Source: Citrobacter amalonaticus (GTDB lineage: Bacteria > Pseudomonadota > Gammaproteobacteria > Enterobacterales > Enterobacteriaceae). Taken from it: DNA of 64,000 nucleotides. Position numbers and translations under genes: made by a program. Where the stretch lies: the NCBI RefSeq assembly GCF_001559075.2, contig NZ_CP014015.2:806001-870000 (forward strand). The letters are read 5' to 3'. Every line of letters begins with the position of its first letter. The first letter of the stretch is position 1. Shown here one piece after another: positions 8,011 through 18,193 of the stretch. The notes beneath the pieces were generated by a model that searched no databases, was not told the origin of the DNA, and saw only the letters and a list, made by a program, of their open reading frames with translations.

Positions 8011-8046
8011 CCACCTGAAAGGGCGGTTTATTTTTCTCTTTTTTTT
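7999..8046 (+). terminator. intrinsic terminator in the yqcE leader
   Basis: GAGAAAAGTAATCC (7999-8012) pairs with GGTTTATTTTTCTC (8025-8038), 12 Watson-Crick pairs plus one G-U and one mismatch, followed by eight T (8039-8046). The T-tract ends 24 bases before the yqcE start, exactly the distance seen for ygcW on the other strand. Confidence 0.78.
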
Positions 8047-8070
8047 GTCTACATAAAATGAGAATTCGAT

Positions 8071-9369
8071 ATGCAACACAACTCATATCGCCGTTGGATA
8101 ACGCTCGCTATTATTAGTTTTAGTGGCGGCGTCAGTTTTGACCTGGCCTATTTACGCTATATATATCAAATTCCCATGGCAAAATTCATGGGATTTAGCA
8201 ATACCGAGATTGGATTAATAATGAGTACATTTGGTATTGCAGCTATTATTCTATATGCCCCCAGTGGCGTCATTGCTGATAAACTCTCTCATCGCAAAAT
8301 GATTACCTCTGCAATGATTATTACCGGATTACTCGGTCTGTTGATGATGACTTACCCACCACTGTGGGTCATGCTCTTTATCCAGGTCGCATTTGCTGTC
8401 ACCACGATTCTAATGTTGTGGTCAGTATCCATTAAAGCCGCGTCATTACTGGGAGATCACAGTGAACAAGGGAAAATTATGGGCTGGATGGAAGGGCTGC
8501 GAGGGGTTGGCGTCATGTCTCTGGCAGTCTTTACCATGTGGGTCTTCTCTCGTTTCGCACCGGATGACAGCAACAGCCTGAAAGCTGTAATTCTGATTTA
8601 CAGCGTGGTTTATATCCTGTTGGGTATTCTGTGCTGGTTCTTTGTCAGCGACAGTCCCCAACACATTGACAGCGCGAAAGAAGAAAAACAGGCATTCCAG
8701 TTCAGGGATATTTTGACCGTTTTGCGGATCAGCACCACCTGGTACTGCAGTATGGTCATTTTTGGCGTCTTTACGATCTATGCCATCCTCAGTTATTCCA
8801 CTAACTATCTGACTGAAATGTATGGCATGTCACTGGTAGCCGCGAGCTATATGGGAATCGTCATCAACAAAATTTTCCGCGCTATCTGCGGCCCTTTGGG
8901 CGGCATTATCACCACTTACAGCAAAATTAAGTCCCCAACGCGCGTGATTCAGTTGCTCTCAATTGTTGGAGCCATCGCGTTAATCGCGCTGCTGGTGACC
9001 AATTCAAATCCGCAATCTGTCGTGATGGGGATCGGCCTTATTCTACTGCTGGGCTTCACCTGTTATGCCTCACGCGGGCTTTACTGGGCCTGTCCAGGCG
9101 AAGCCAGAACACCGCCTTACATCATGGGAACCACTGTCGGTATCTGCTCGGTGATCGGTTTTCTACCCGACGTCTTTGTCTATCCGATCGTGGGTCACTG
9201 GCAAGATACCCTTCCGGCCGCAGAAGCCTATCGCAATATGTGGTTGATGGGTCTGGCAGCGCTGTGCATGGTCATTCTCTTTACTTTTTTACTGTTTCGT
9301 AAAATTCGAACCATCCATGACGCACCAGAAAAGATGACATCACTGACCGCAGAAACGTCCGGTGAGTGA
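8071..9369 (+). CDS. yqcE: MFS transporter YqcE
   Basis: A 432-residue inner-membrane MFS protein with about twelve hydrophobic segments. The motif-A-like loop is GVIADKLSHRKM; other recognisable stretches are KIMGWMEGLRGVGV and FLPDVFVYPIVGHWQD. It matches E. coli YqcE almost throughout. It is divergent from ygcW and is followed by the sugar kinase ygcE, so it probably imports the kinase substrate or a related sugar. The substrate is unknown. Its leader carries the antiterminator/terminator pair at 7985-8046, so expression is probably set by antitermination as well as by CRP. Confidence 0.92.
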   Translation: MQHNSYRRWITLAIISFSGGVSFDLAYLRYIYQIPMAKFMGFSNTEIGLIMSTFGIAAIILYAPSGVIADKLSHRKMITSAMIITGLLGLLMMTYPPLWVMLFIQVAFAVTTILMLWSVSIKAASLLGDHSEQGKIMGWMEGLRGVGVMSLAVFTMWVFSRFAPDDSNSLKAVILIYSVVYILLGILCWFFVSDSPQHIDSAKEEKQAFQFRDILTVLRISTTWYCSMVIFGVFTIYAILSYSTNYLTEMYGMSLVAASYMGIVINKIFRAICGPLGGIITTYSKIKSPTRVIQLLSIVGAIALIALLVTNSNPQSVVMGIGLILLLGFTCYASRGLYWACPGEARTPPYIMGTTVGICSVIGFLPDVFVYPIVGHWQDTLPAAEAYRNMWLMGLAALCMVILFTFLLFRKIRTIHDAPEKMTSLTAETSGE

Positions 9370-9395
9370 AAACGGAAAACGAAAGGAGAACGACA

Positions 9396-10874
9396 ATGTC
9401 AAAGAAATACATCATTGGAATTGATGGGGGAAGTCAGAGTACCAAAGTCGTGATGTACGATCTTGAAGGTAATGTGGTTTGTGAAGGAAAGGGGCTCCTG
9501 CAACCCATGTTCACCCCTGATGCCGATACGGCAGAACATCCGGACGACGATGTGTGGGCATCATTGTGTTTTGCAGGCAAGGACTTGATGAGCCAGTACG
9601 CGGGAGATCCAAAAGATATCGTCGGAATTGGCCTCGGGTCCATTCGCTGCTGCCGTGCGCTGCTAAAAGCGGATGGCACACCCGCTGCGCCATTAATTAG
9701 CTGGCAGGATGCTCGCGTCACTCGTCCCTACGAGCACACAAATCCTGATGTGGCCTACGTCACCTCATTTTCAGGCTATCTGACGCATCGCTTAACCGGT
9801 GAATTTAAAGACAATATCGCCAACTATTTTGGTCAGTGGCCGGTGGATTACAAAACCTGGTCATGGGGCGATGACCCCGAAGTCGTGAGAAAATTTAATA
9901 TCCCGCGCAAAATGCTGTTTGAGGTCCAGATGCCAGGCACTGTACTCGGGTATCTGACCGATGCTGCCGCAAAGGCAACAAGCTTCCCGACCGGATTGCC
10001 GGTCATTTGCACCACCAGTGATAAACCGGTAGAGGCTCTGGGGGCAGGATTACTGGATGACGAAACGGCGGTGATCTCATTAGGGACCTACATCGCTCTG
10101 ATGATGAATGGCAAAGCGCTACCTAAAGATCCGGTCGCTTACTGGCCGATTATGTCTTCGATTCCGGAAACACTGCTCTATGAAGGTTATGGCATTCGCA
10201 AAGGGATGTGGACGGTCAGTTGGCTGCGGGATATGTTAGGTGAATCATTACTGCAGGATGCGAAAGCGCAGGATCTGTCGCCAGAGGACTTGCTGAATAA
10301 GAAAGCCGCCAGCGTCCCGCCCGGCTGCAATGGCCTGATGACCGTGCTGGACTGGCTGACCAATCCCTGGGAACCGTACAAGCGTGGGATCATGATTGGC
10401 TTTGATTCCAGCATGGACTACGCCTGGATTTACCGTTCTATTCTGGAGAGCGTTGCGCTGACGCTTAAAAACAATTACGACAGTATGTGCCATGAGATGA
10501 ATCATTTCGCTAAGCAGGTGATCATCACCGGCGGCGGCTCAAACAGCGATCTGTTCATGCAAATCTTTGCCGACGTATTCAACCTTCCGGCCCGTCGAAA
10601 CGTCATTAACGGTTGTGCGAGTCTGGGGGCCGCTATCAACACGGCGGTAGGGCTTGGTCTTTATCCGTCCTATCAGAAAGCGGTTGAAAGTATGGTGCGG
10701 GTGAAAGATGTGTTTATCCCGGTTCCTGAACATGCGGCACGCTATGAAGCCATGAACAAAGGGATCTTCCGGGAATTAACGAAACATACCGACCCGATTC
10801 TGAAAAAATCGTATGAAGTGTTCCACGGTGATTTAAGTAAGGTGGACGCAATACAAAGCTGGTCAAACGCTTAA
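9396..10874 (+). CDS. ygcE: FGGY-family carbohydrate kinase YgcE
   Basis: A 492-residue kinase of the FGGY family (xylulokinase/gluconokinase/glycerol kinase relatives). The N-terminal phosphate-1 motif is IIGIDGGSQSTKVVMYD, the second domain has AVISLGTYIALMMNG, and the C-terminal adenosine motif is VIITGGGSNSDLFMQIFADV followed by GCASLGAA. It should phosphorylate a sugar or polyol in the cytoplasm. I set the start at ATG 9396 (MSKKYIIG), which follows an AAAGGAG box; the in-frame start at 9366 overlaps the end of yqcE and lacks one. It is co-transcribed with yqcE and ends at a bidirectional terminator. Confidence 0.93.
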   Translation: MSKKYIIGIDGGSQSTKVVMYDLEGNVVCEGKGLLQPMFTPDADTAEHPDDDVWASLCFAGKDLMSQYAGDPKDIVGIGLGSIRCCRALLKADGTPAAPLISWQDARVTRPYEHTNPDVAYVTSFSGYLTHRLTGEFKDNIANYFGQWPVDYKTWSWGDDPEVVRKFNIPRKMLFEVQMPGTVLGYLTDAAAKATSFPTGLPVICTTSDKPVEALGAGLLDDETAVISLGTYIALMMNGKALPKDPVAYWPIMSSIPETLLYEGYGIRKGMWTVSWLRDMLGESLLQDAKAQDLSPEDLLNKKAASVPPGCNGLMTVLDWLTNPWEPYKRGIMIGFDSSMDYAWIYRSILESVALTLKNNYDSMCHEMNHFAKQVIITGGGSNSDLFMQIFADVFNLPARRNVINGCASLGAAINTAVGLGLYPSYQKAVESMVRVKDVFIPVPEHAARYEAMNKGIFRELTKHTDPILKKSYEVFHGDLSKVDAIQSWSNA

Positions 10875-10878
10875 TGCC

Positions 10879-10909
10879 AAAAAAAGCCGGATACATAATC
10901 CGGCTTTTT
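10879..10909. terminator. bidirectional terminator between ygcE and queE
   Basis: GCCGGAT (10886-10892) and ATCCGGC (10898-10904) flank a 5-base loop. A run of A precedes and a run of T follows, so it can stop both ygcE and the convergent queE. Confidence 0.88.
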
Positions 10910-10910
10910 A

Positions 10911-11582
10911 TCAGGCAATATTCAGATACTTATGCGTCTGCATCGACAGGCGCCAGTTGCGCGCGATACAGGTATCAATGCACAGGCGGGTAGCATCTTC
11001 TTTCTGACTGATGGGCTGCAGCGCAATCACCCGCGGTTTGTCGTCGCTCAGCGTGGCGAGCAGTTCGTCCAGCGCTTCGATATCACGTACGCGCCCGACC
11101 GGGTGTTTGATCTCATTTGCACGTTCCAGCGCCTGTGACAGAACATCATAACCCCCGCGCATGTTCACCTTCGGAGAAACGGTCACCCAGGTATTAGGTG
11201 TGCAGCGCACTTCGTGCGTACCGCTGGTCTCTATCTGGCAGCTAAAGCCGTTCTTTTCCAGCAGATCGGTAAGCGGCATCAGGTCATGGATGCACGGTTC
11301 GCCGCCGGTAATCACCACATGACGCGCGGTGTACCCCTGTCGGCCAATCACAGCCAGCAGATCTTCACTGCTTGCCGCGCCCCATTTATCGCTCTCTTTG
11401 GTTTTCGCCAGGATGCTGTACAGGGAGACTTCCCGATCCTCAAGCTTATCCCAGGTGTGTTTGGTATCGCACCAGGCACAGCCAACCGGGCATCCCTGTA
11501 AACGAATAAAAATGGCGGGGACGCCGGTAAAGTAACCCTCACCTTGCAGGGTCTGGAACATCTCGTTAATCGGGTACTGCAT
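10911..11582 (-). CDS. queE: 7-carboxy-7-deazaguanine synthase QueE
   Basis: A 223-residue radical SAM enzyme that converts 6-carboxytetrahydropterin (the product of QueD) to 7-carboxy-7-deazaguanine in queuosine synthesis. The CPVGCAWC motif gives the C-x3-C-x2-C ligands of the 4Fe-4S cluster, preceded by FQTLQGEGYFTG and followed by the VVITGGEP SAM-binding stretch. The start ATG 11582 (MQYPINEMF) matches E. coli; the longer reading frame upstream has no support. Single gene, convergent with ygcE. Confidence 0.96.
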   Translation of the reverse strand: MQYPINEMFQTLQGEGYFTGVPAIFIRLQGCPVGCAWCDTKHTWDKLEDREVSLYSILAKTKESDKWGAASSEDLLAVIGRQGYTARHVVITGGEPCIHDLMPLTDLLEKNGFSCQIETSGTHEVRCTPNTWVTVSPKVNMRGGYDVLSQALERANEIKHPVGRVRDIEALDELLATLSDDKPRVIALQPISQKEDATRLCIDTCIARNWRLSMQTHKYLNIA

Positions 11583-11653
11583 AGCGCTCTCAATATGGGG
11601 ATAAACGATAATTATCGCAGATCCCCACCAAAGTATCATGCCCCATCGGTGCT

Positions 11654-12343
11654 TTACGAGGCGATCGCCGCGATAAAGCGTGCCGTGATCTGCTGCGGAC
11701 GCGTGATTGCCCCGCCAACCACCACGGTATGAGCGCCTAATGCCAGGCAATGTGCGGCGCGTTCCGGGGTATCGACGTTCCCTTCCGCCACGACCGGAAC
11801 GCTGACCGCTGCCAACACCTCACGTAAGAATCCACAGTCATTTTCCACCAGCACATGCCCGGCGGTTTCTGCGGTATAGCCGTAGAGCGTGGTGCCCACA
11901 CAGTCAAAACCCAGACGCTCGGCTGTCACCGCCTCGTCTACGGTTGCTATATCCGCCATCAGTAGTACGGACGGGTAGCGAGCGCGGATCTGCGTGACCA
12001 GTTCTTCCAGCGTCTGCCCACCGGGGCGCGGGCGCGCAGTGGCATCCAGGGCAATAATTTCCGGCTCAACGGTCATCAGCTCATCCACTTCCCGGAGAGT
12101 GGCCGTGATAAACACCTCACTGCCAGGGTAATCGCGTTTGATGATCCCGATCACCGGCAGGGAGACCATCTCTTTGATCGCACGAACGTCCACCACACTG
12201 TTCGCACGGATACCTGCCGCACCGCCTTGTGCTGCCGCCAGCGCCATACGTGACATAATAAACGGACTGTGTAGAGGCTCATTTTCCAGCGCCTGACAGG
12301 AGACGATTAATTTACCTTTCAGGGAATCCAGTACAATTTTCAT
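11654..12343 (-). CDS. nanE: N-acetylmannosamine-6-phosphate 2-epimerase
   Basis: A 229-residue NanE-family TIM barrel that interconverts ManNAc-6-phosphate and GlcNAc-6-phosphate in the cytoplasm. Family features include LIVSCQALENEPLHS at the N-terminus, the Lys in GIIKRDYPGSEVFITAT, the DATARPRP segment and AEGNVDTPE. The start shares one base with the stop of the upstream PTS gene (TAATG), so they are coupled. E. coli has nanE in the sialic acid operon; here it is paired with a PTS transporter, which points to uptake of ManNAc as the 6-phosphate. Whether another nanE exists in the genome cannot be seen from here. Confidence 0.92.
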   Translation of the reverse strand: MKIVLDSLKGKLIVSCQALENEPLHSPFIMSRMALAAAQGGAAGIRANSVVDVRAIKEMVSLPVIGIIKRDYPGSEVFITATLREVDELMTVEPEIIALDATARPRPGGQTLEELVTQIRARYPSVLLMADIATVDEAVTAERLGFDCVGTTLYGYTAETAGHVLVENDCGFLREVLAAVSVPVVAEGNVDTPERAAHCLALGAHTVVVGGAITRPQQITARFIAAIAS

Positions 12344-13899
12344 TACGATAAAATCTCTTCAACTTCGTTTTTAATGATGGTGACATGCGGGCCATAAATC
12401 ACCTGAACGCCGTTGCCGCGAATAATCACGCCACGCGCTCCGGTCGCTTTCAGCGCCGCTTCATCTACCTTGCTGCTCTCTTTCACCGTCACGCGCAGGC
12501 GCGTGGCGCAACAGTCCACCTCTTCCAGATTCTCTTTGCCTCCCAGCCCAGCGATGACTGCCGCTGCACGTTCACTTTGCGGCAGGCCAGATTCAACCGG
12601 GGCTGTGTTCTCACGACCCGGCGTCAGCCAGCCAAAGCGGGTGATCAAATAGCGGAAGGTGAAGTAGTAAAGGAAGAACCACGGTATTCCCACCATAGGG
12701 ACGTACATCCAGTTGGTTTTAGCTTCTCCCTGTAACACGCCGAAGAGGAGGAAATCGATAAGCCCGCCCGAAAAGGTTTGCCCAATCGTGATATGTAAAA
12801 TATGGGCGATCATAAACGCCAGACCATCGAAGAAGGCGTGAATGACGTATAACACGGGCGCGACAAACAGGAAGGAAAACTCAATGGGCTCAGTGATTCC
12901 CGTCAGGAAAGAGGTCAGGGCTGCCGACAAAAGCAGTCCGGCGACAACCTTTCTATTCTCCGGCTTTGCGGTGTGGTACATCGCCAGACATGCGCCAAGC
13001 AGGCCAAACATCATGGTGATAAAGCGCCCGGACATAAAGCGCGCGGTACCCGCATAGAACTGCTGCGTATTCGGATCGGCAAGTTGGGCAAAGAAAATCC
13101 GCTGCGTACCTTCAACCAACTGGCCGTTGACGATTTCGCTACCGCCCAGCGCCGTCGTCCAGAACGGCAAATAAAAGATATGGTGTAAACCCAGTGGACC
13201 AAGCATACGCAGGATGAAGCCGTACAACAGCGTCCCCAGATAGCCCGTCGCATCCACCAGACCGCCCAGTCCAAAAATGAGTTTCTGGAAATGCGGCCAC
13301 ACCACCGTCATAACCGCACCCACGACTATCGCGGCAAGGGAGCTGATAATCGGTACAAAACGCGAACCGCTAAAAAAACCGAGAAACTGAGGTAGTGAGA
13401 CTTTATTGAAACGGCTATGCAACGCGCAGGTGACAAGACCCATCACCACCCCACCAAACACGCCCGTTTCCAGCGTCTGAATACCCAGCGTCATCCCCTG
13501 GCCAACTGCACCGGGGTTCTCGTGCGCCAGCGTTCCATTGAGCGTTAATAAGGCGTTGATGGTGGCGTTCATCACCAGAAATGCCAGCAATGCCGCAAGC
13601 CCGGCAGTGCCTTTATCCGTTTTCGCCAGCCCCACGGCGACACCGACCGCAAAGAGTACTGACAGGTTGGCAAACACAATAGAACCTGCGCTGGTCATGA
13701 TCGTGAAGATTGCCTGCAACCAGTCGACATCTAAAAACGGATAAGCCGTCAATGTGTTTGGATTTGACAACGCGCCGCCAATCCCTAACAACAGTCCTGC
13801 TGCGGGCAATACCGCAATCGGCAGCATGAAGGATTTGCCGAACCGCTGCGCTTTTTCAAACCATCCCCCCGATGAGGCGCCGCTAAACATTTGCATCAT
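12343..13899 (-). CDS. PTS EIIBC of the glucose/N-acetylhexosamine family, probably ManNAc-specific
   Basis: A 518-residue fused permease. EIIC comes first (about residues 15-410) with ten or so hydrophobic segments and the GITEPIEFSFLF motif. EIIB follows (about 440-518) with the phosphorylated Cys in EEVDCCATRLRV. There is no EIIA domain, so it would need the general EIIA-Glc (Crr). The neighbours nanE and an RpiR-type regulator make N-acetylmannosamine the best guess for the substrate; a related amino sugar is possible. I placed the start at ATG 13899, 8 bases after a GAGGAG box, and not at the codon at 13938. Confidence 0.85.
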   Translation of the reverse strand: MMQMFSGASSGGWFEKAQRFGKSFMLPIAVLPAAGLLLGIGGALSNPNTLTAYPFLDVDWLQAIFTIMTSAGSIVFANLSVLFAVGVAVGLAKTDKGTAGLAALLAFLVMNATINALLTLNGTLAHENPGAVGQGMTLGIQTLETGVFGGVVMGLVTCALHSRFNKVSLPQFLGFFSGSRFVPIISSLAAIVVGAVMTVVWPHFQKLIFGLGGLVDATGYLGTLLYGFILRMLGPLGLHHIFYLPFWTTALGGSEIVNGQLVEGTQRIFFAQLADPNTQQFYAGTARFMSGRFITMMFGLLGACLAMYHTAKPENRKVVAGLLLSAALTSFLTGITEPIEFSFLFVAPVLYVIHAFFDGLAFMIAHILHITIGQTFSGGLIDFLLFGVLQGEAKTNWMYVPMVGIPWFFLYYFTFRYLITRFGWLTPGRENTAPVESGLPQSERAAAVIAGLGGKENLEEVDCCATRLRVTVKESSKVDEAALKATGARGVIIRGNGVQVIYGPHVTIIKNEVEEILS

Positions 13900-13918
13900 T
13901 TTTTCATCTCCTCGATTA

Positions 13919-13969
13919 TTGATGAAAATTTTTACCATATTTATTTTTATAAATGAAAATTATCATCAA
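13919..13969. promoter_or_regulatory. candidate operator between PTS and RpiR-type genes
   Basis: TTGATGAAAATTTTTAC (13919-13935) is repeated in inverted form by the sequence ending ATTATCATCAA (13969), with three mismatches over 17 positions. ATGAAAATT also occurs as a direct copy (13922 and 13953, 31 bases apart). It sits in the divergent promoter region of a regulator gene and its likely target, as expected for an RpiR-family operator. Confidence 0.45.
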
Positions 13970-14064
13970 AATCCAGGAAGCCGATCATACTTTTTTAAAA
14001 TGTCTGGCATCTCTCCCCTGCTTTCCGCCACACTATCAACAGATAAACGCATTAAGGATTTTGC

Positions 14065-14889
14065 ATGTCAGAAAATGAAAACCTGCTGCTGAGATTGCGC
14101 CAGAGCGTTGATGGATATAGCCGAACACAACAGAAGCTAGGAGAGTTTGTACTTAGCGATCCGGCAAAAGTTGTCTACCTGACGATTACCGAACTGGCGC
14201 GTGAAAGCGGCACCAGCGAGGCTAGCGTCACACGTCTGTGTCGAACGCTGGGGTGTAAGGGCTATAACGAATTCAAAATGGCGCTGGCACTCGATCTCCG
14301 ACAAGGACAGTCTGTAGAGCACAGCGGTGATGAGATTGACAATGTGGTCAATGAATCCGTGCAAGCGCTGCAGGACACCGCAAAATTACTCGACAGGCCC
14401 CTACTGGAAGCAGCCGCGTTTGCACTGCATCAGGCTCAGTCAGTGCAGATTTATGGCGTAGCGGCCAGTGCCATTCTGGGGGAATATTTACATTACAAAC
14501 TCCTGCGTCTGGGAAAACCCGCACAGTTGTTCAGCGACATGCATCGTGCTGCCATGAACGCCACAACGCTGAGTAAAAACACGCTCGTGGTGGCGATTTC
14601 CAGTTCAGGCTCCACGCGCGATCTACTGCATGTCGTAAAACTGGCGCGTAAGCAAGGTGTGCGCGTACTGGCGCTGAGTAATACGCCGCGCAGCCCGTTA
14701 GCGTCGCTGAGTGATATTCAACTGGTCGCGGCCAAACCAGAAGGTCCCTTGAGTGCCGGCGCGCTAAACGCCAAGGTGGGAGTGATGCTGTTGATAGAAC
14801 TGCTCACGACATCGCTGATTGCGTTGGATGAAAAGTACAGCGATGTGAGCCAGCAAACGGCCAGCGCGACCCTACCGCTACTGCTTTAA
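14065..14889 (+). CDS. MurR/RpiR-family transcriptional regulator
   Basis: A 274-residue regulator. The N-terminal helix-turn-helix domain (about 1-77) includes ITELARESGTSEASVTRLCRTLGCKGYNEFK. The SIS sugar-phosphate-binding domain (about 115-255) includes VQIYGVAASAILGEYLHYKL and VVAISSSGSTRDLL. It is divergent from the PTS/nanE pair and most likely controls them in response to an amino-sugar phosphate such as ManNAc-6-P or GlcNAc-6-P. The start ATG 14065 follows an AAGGA box 7 bases upstream. It shares a bidirectional terminator with eno. Confidence 0.88.
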   Translation: MSENENLLLRLRQSVDGYSRTQQKLGEFVLSDPAKVVYLTITELARESGTSEASVTRLCRTLGCKGYNEFKMALALDLRQGQSVEHSGDEIDNVVNESVQALQDTAKLLDRPLLEAAAFALHQAQSVQIYGVAASAILGEYLHYKLLRLGKPAQLFSDMHRAAMNATTLSKNTLVVAISSSGSTRDLLHVVKLARKQGVRVLALSNTPRSPLASLSDIQLVAAKPEGPLSAGALNAKVGVMLLIELLTTSLIALDEKYSDVSQQTASATLPLLL

Positions 14890-14894
14890 AGACA

Positions 14895-14920
14895 TAAAAA
14901 AACCCGCCGAAGCGGGTTTC
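14895..14920. terminator. bidirectional terminator, RpiR-type gene / eno
   Basis: AACCCGC (14901-14907), loop CGAA, GCGGGTT (14912-14918), with seven A on the left and TTT on the right. It is strongest for the minus strand, that is for eno. Confidence 0.9.
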
Positions 14921-14946
14921 TTAGAGCATAAAGCGACAGTAATAAA

Positions 14947-16242
14947 TTACTGACCTTTGATCTCTTTACGACCGTTGTACGGTGCTTTTTCACCCAGCGC
15001 TTCTTCGATACGAATCAGCTGGTTGTATTTAGCAACGCGGTCAGAACGGCTCATAGAACCGGTTTTGATCTGGCCTGCAGCGGTACCCACAGCCAGGTCA
15101 GCGATGGTAGCGTCTTCAGTTTCACCGGAACGGTGAGAGATCACAGCCGTGTAGCCAGCGTCTTTCGCCATCTTGATTGCAGCCAGCGTTTCGGTCAGAG
15201 AACCGATCTGGTTGAATTTGATCAGGATGGAGTTAACGATGCCTTTTTCGATACCTTCTTTCAGGATCTTGGTGTTGGTTACGAACAGATCGTCACCAAC
15301 CAGCTGGATTTTGTCGCCCAGTACTTTGGTCTGGTATGCAAAACCGTCCCAGTCAGACTCGTCCAGACCGTCTTCGATAGAAACGATCGGGTACTGTTTG
15401 GTCAGGTCTTCCAGGAAGTGAGTGAATTCTTCAGAGGTGAACGCTTTGTTGCCTTCGCCAGCCAGAACGTATTTACCGTCTTTGTAGAATTCAGATGCTG
15501 CACAGTCCATCGCCAGAGTGATGTCTTTGCCCAGCTCGTAGCCAGCAGCTTTAACCGCTTCAGCAATGACAGCCAGCGCTTCAGCGTTGGAGCCCAGGTT
15601 CGGCGCATAGCCACCTTCGTCACCCACAGCGGTGTTCATGCCTTTCGCTTTCAGCACTTTAGCCAGGTTGTGGAACACTTCAGAACCCATACGTACGGCT
15701 TCTTTCAGGGTTTTCGCGCCAACCGGCTGAATCATGAATTCCTGGATGTCGACGTTGTTGTCAGCGTGCTCACCACCGTTGATGATGTTCATCATCGGAA
15801 CCGGCATGGAGTATTTGCCCGGAGTACCGTTCAGCTCAGCGATGTGCTCGTACAGCGGCATGCCTTTAGCAGCAGCCGCCGCTTTGGCGTTAGCCAGAGA
15901 CACCGCCAGGATGGCGTTCGCACCGAAGTTGGATTTGTTTTCAGTACCGTCCAGATCGATCATGATCTTGTCGATGCCAGCCTGATCTTTGGCATCTTTG
16001 CCAAGGATAGCCTGAGCGATCGGGCCGTTAACCGCGCCAACAGCTTTCAGTACGCCTTTACCCATGAAGCGGGATTTGTCGCCATCGCGCAGTTCCAGCG
16101 CTTCGCGGGAGCCCGTAGAAGCACCTGACGGAGCTGCTGCCATACCGACGAAACCACCTTCCAGGTGTACTTCGGCTTCAACAGTCGGGTTACCACGGGA
16201 GTCGATGATTTCACGACCGATGACTTTAACGATTTTGGACAT
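14947..16242 (-). CDS. eno: enolase
   Basis: A 431-residue enolase that converts 2-phosphoglycerate to phosphoenolpyruvate in glycolysis and is also part of the RNA degradosome in E. coli. The N-terminal SRGNPTVEAEVHL, GASTGSREALELRD, the PMMNIINGGEHADNNVDIQEF loop, the metal-site region SIEDGLDESDWDG and the signature ILIKFNQIGSLTET are all intact. Start ATG 16242 follows TGAGGAAAACCTA. The reading frame extends 15 codons upstream without support. Compared with E. coli it lacks the last Ala. It lies downstream of pyrG, as usual. Confidence 0.98.
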   Translation of the reverse strand: MSKIVKVIGREIIDSRGNPTVEAEVHLEGGFVGMAAAPSGASTGSREALELRDGDKSRFMGKGVLKAVGAVNGPIAQAILGKDAKDQAGIDKIMIDLDGTENKSNFGANAILAVSLANAKAAAAAKGMPLYEHIAELNGTPGKYSMPVPMMNIINGGEHADNNVDIQEFMIQPVGAKTLKEAVRMGSEVFHNLAKVLKAKGMNTAVGDEGGYAPNLGSNAEALAVIAEAVKAAGYELGKDITLAMDCAASEFYKDGKYVLAGEGNKAFTSEEFTHFLEDLTKQYPIVSIEDGLDESDWDGFAYQTKVLGDKIQLVGDDLFVTNTKILKEGIEKGIVNSILIKFNQIGSLTETLAAIKMAKDAGYTAVISHRSGETEDATIADLAVGTAAGQIKTGSMSRSDRVAKYNQLIRIEEALGEKAPYNGRKEIKGQ

Positions 16243-16284
16243 TAGGTTTTCCTCAGTACAAGTTAAACTAAAACTCCAGACAAA

Positions 16285-16309
16285 CAACGCGTACCTTTGG
16301 TACGCGTTG
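16285..16309 (-). other. hairpin in the pyrG-eno spacer
   Basis: CAACGCGTACC (16285-16295) and GGTACGCGTTG (16299-16309) form a perfect 11-bp stem with a 3-base loop in the 89-base spacer. No U-tract follows on the minus strand. It may attenuate or process the pyrG-eno message; eno must be read through or have its own promoter here. Confidence 0.55.
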
Positions 16310-16331
16310 CCGTTCTAACTTTTTTTACTTC

Positions 16332-17984
<1,653 letters not shown>

Positions 17985-18193
17985 TTAGGGTGAAACGATG
18001 GAATAACCAGGACGGGAAAGTAGTATACCCGAACATGACGTACGCCACAAACTTTCATTATCCCTCCTCTTCGTCAGCTCACATTTAACATCGGGAGTGA
18101 GAAAATAGCCCCTTTGGGGTAAATGTTTTTGACGCAAATCAAGCGCTTGTTATTTAAAAAATCACACAAAACGCCCTTGACCGCTCAATTTCC

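Noticed and set aside
15133..16128. 331-codon plus-strand frame
   Set aside because: It is the antisense of eno, whose strong codon bias leaves long open frames on the opposite strand. No ribosome binding site and no family resemblance.
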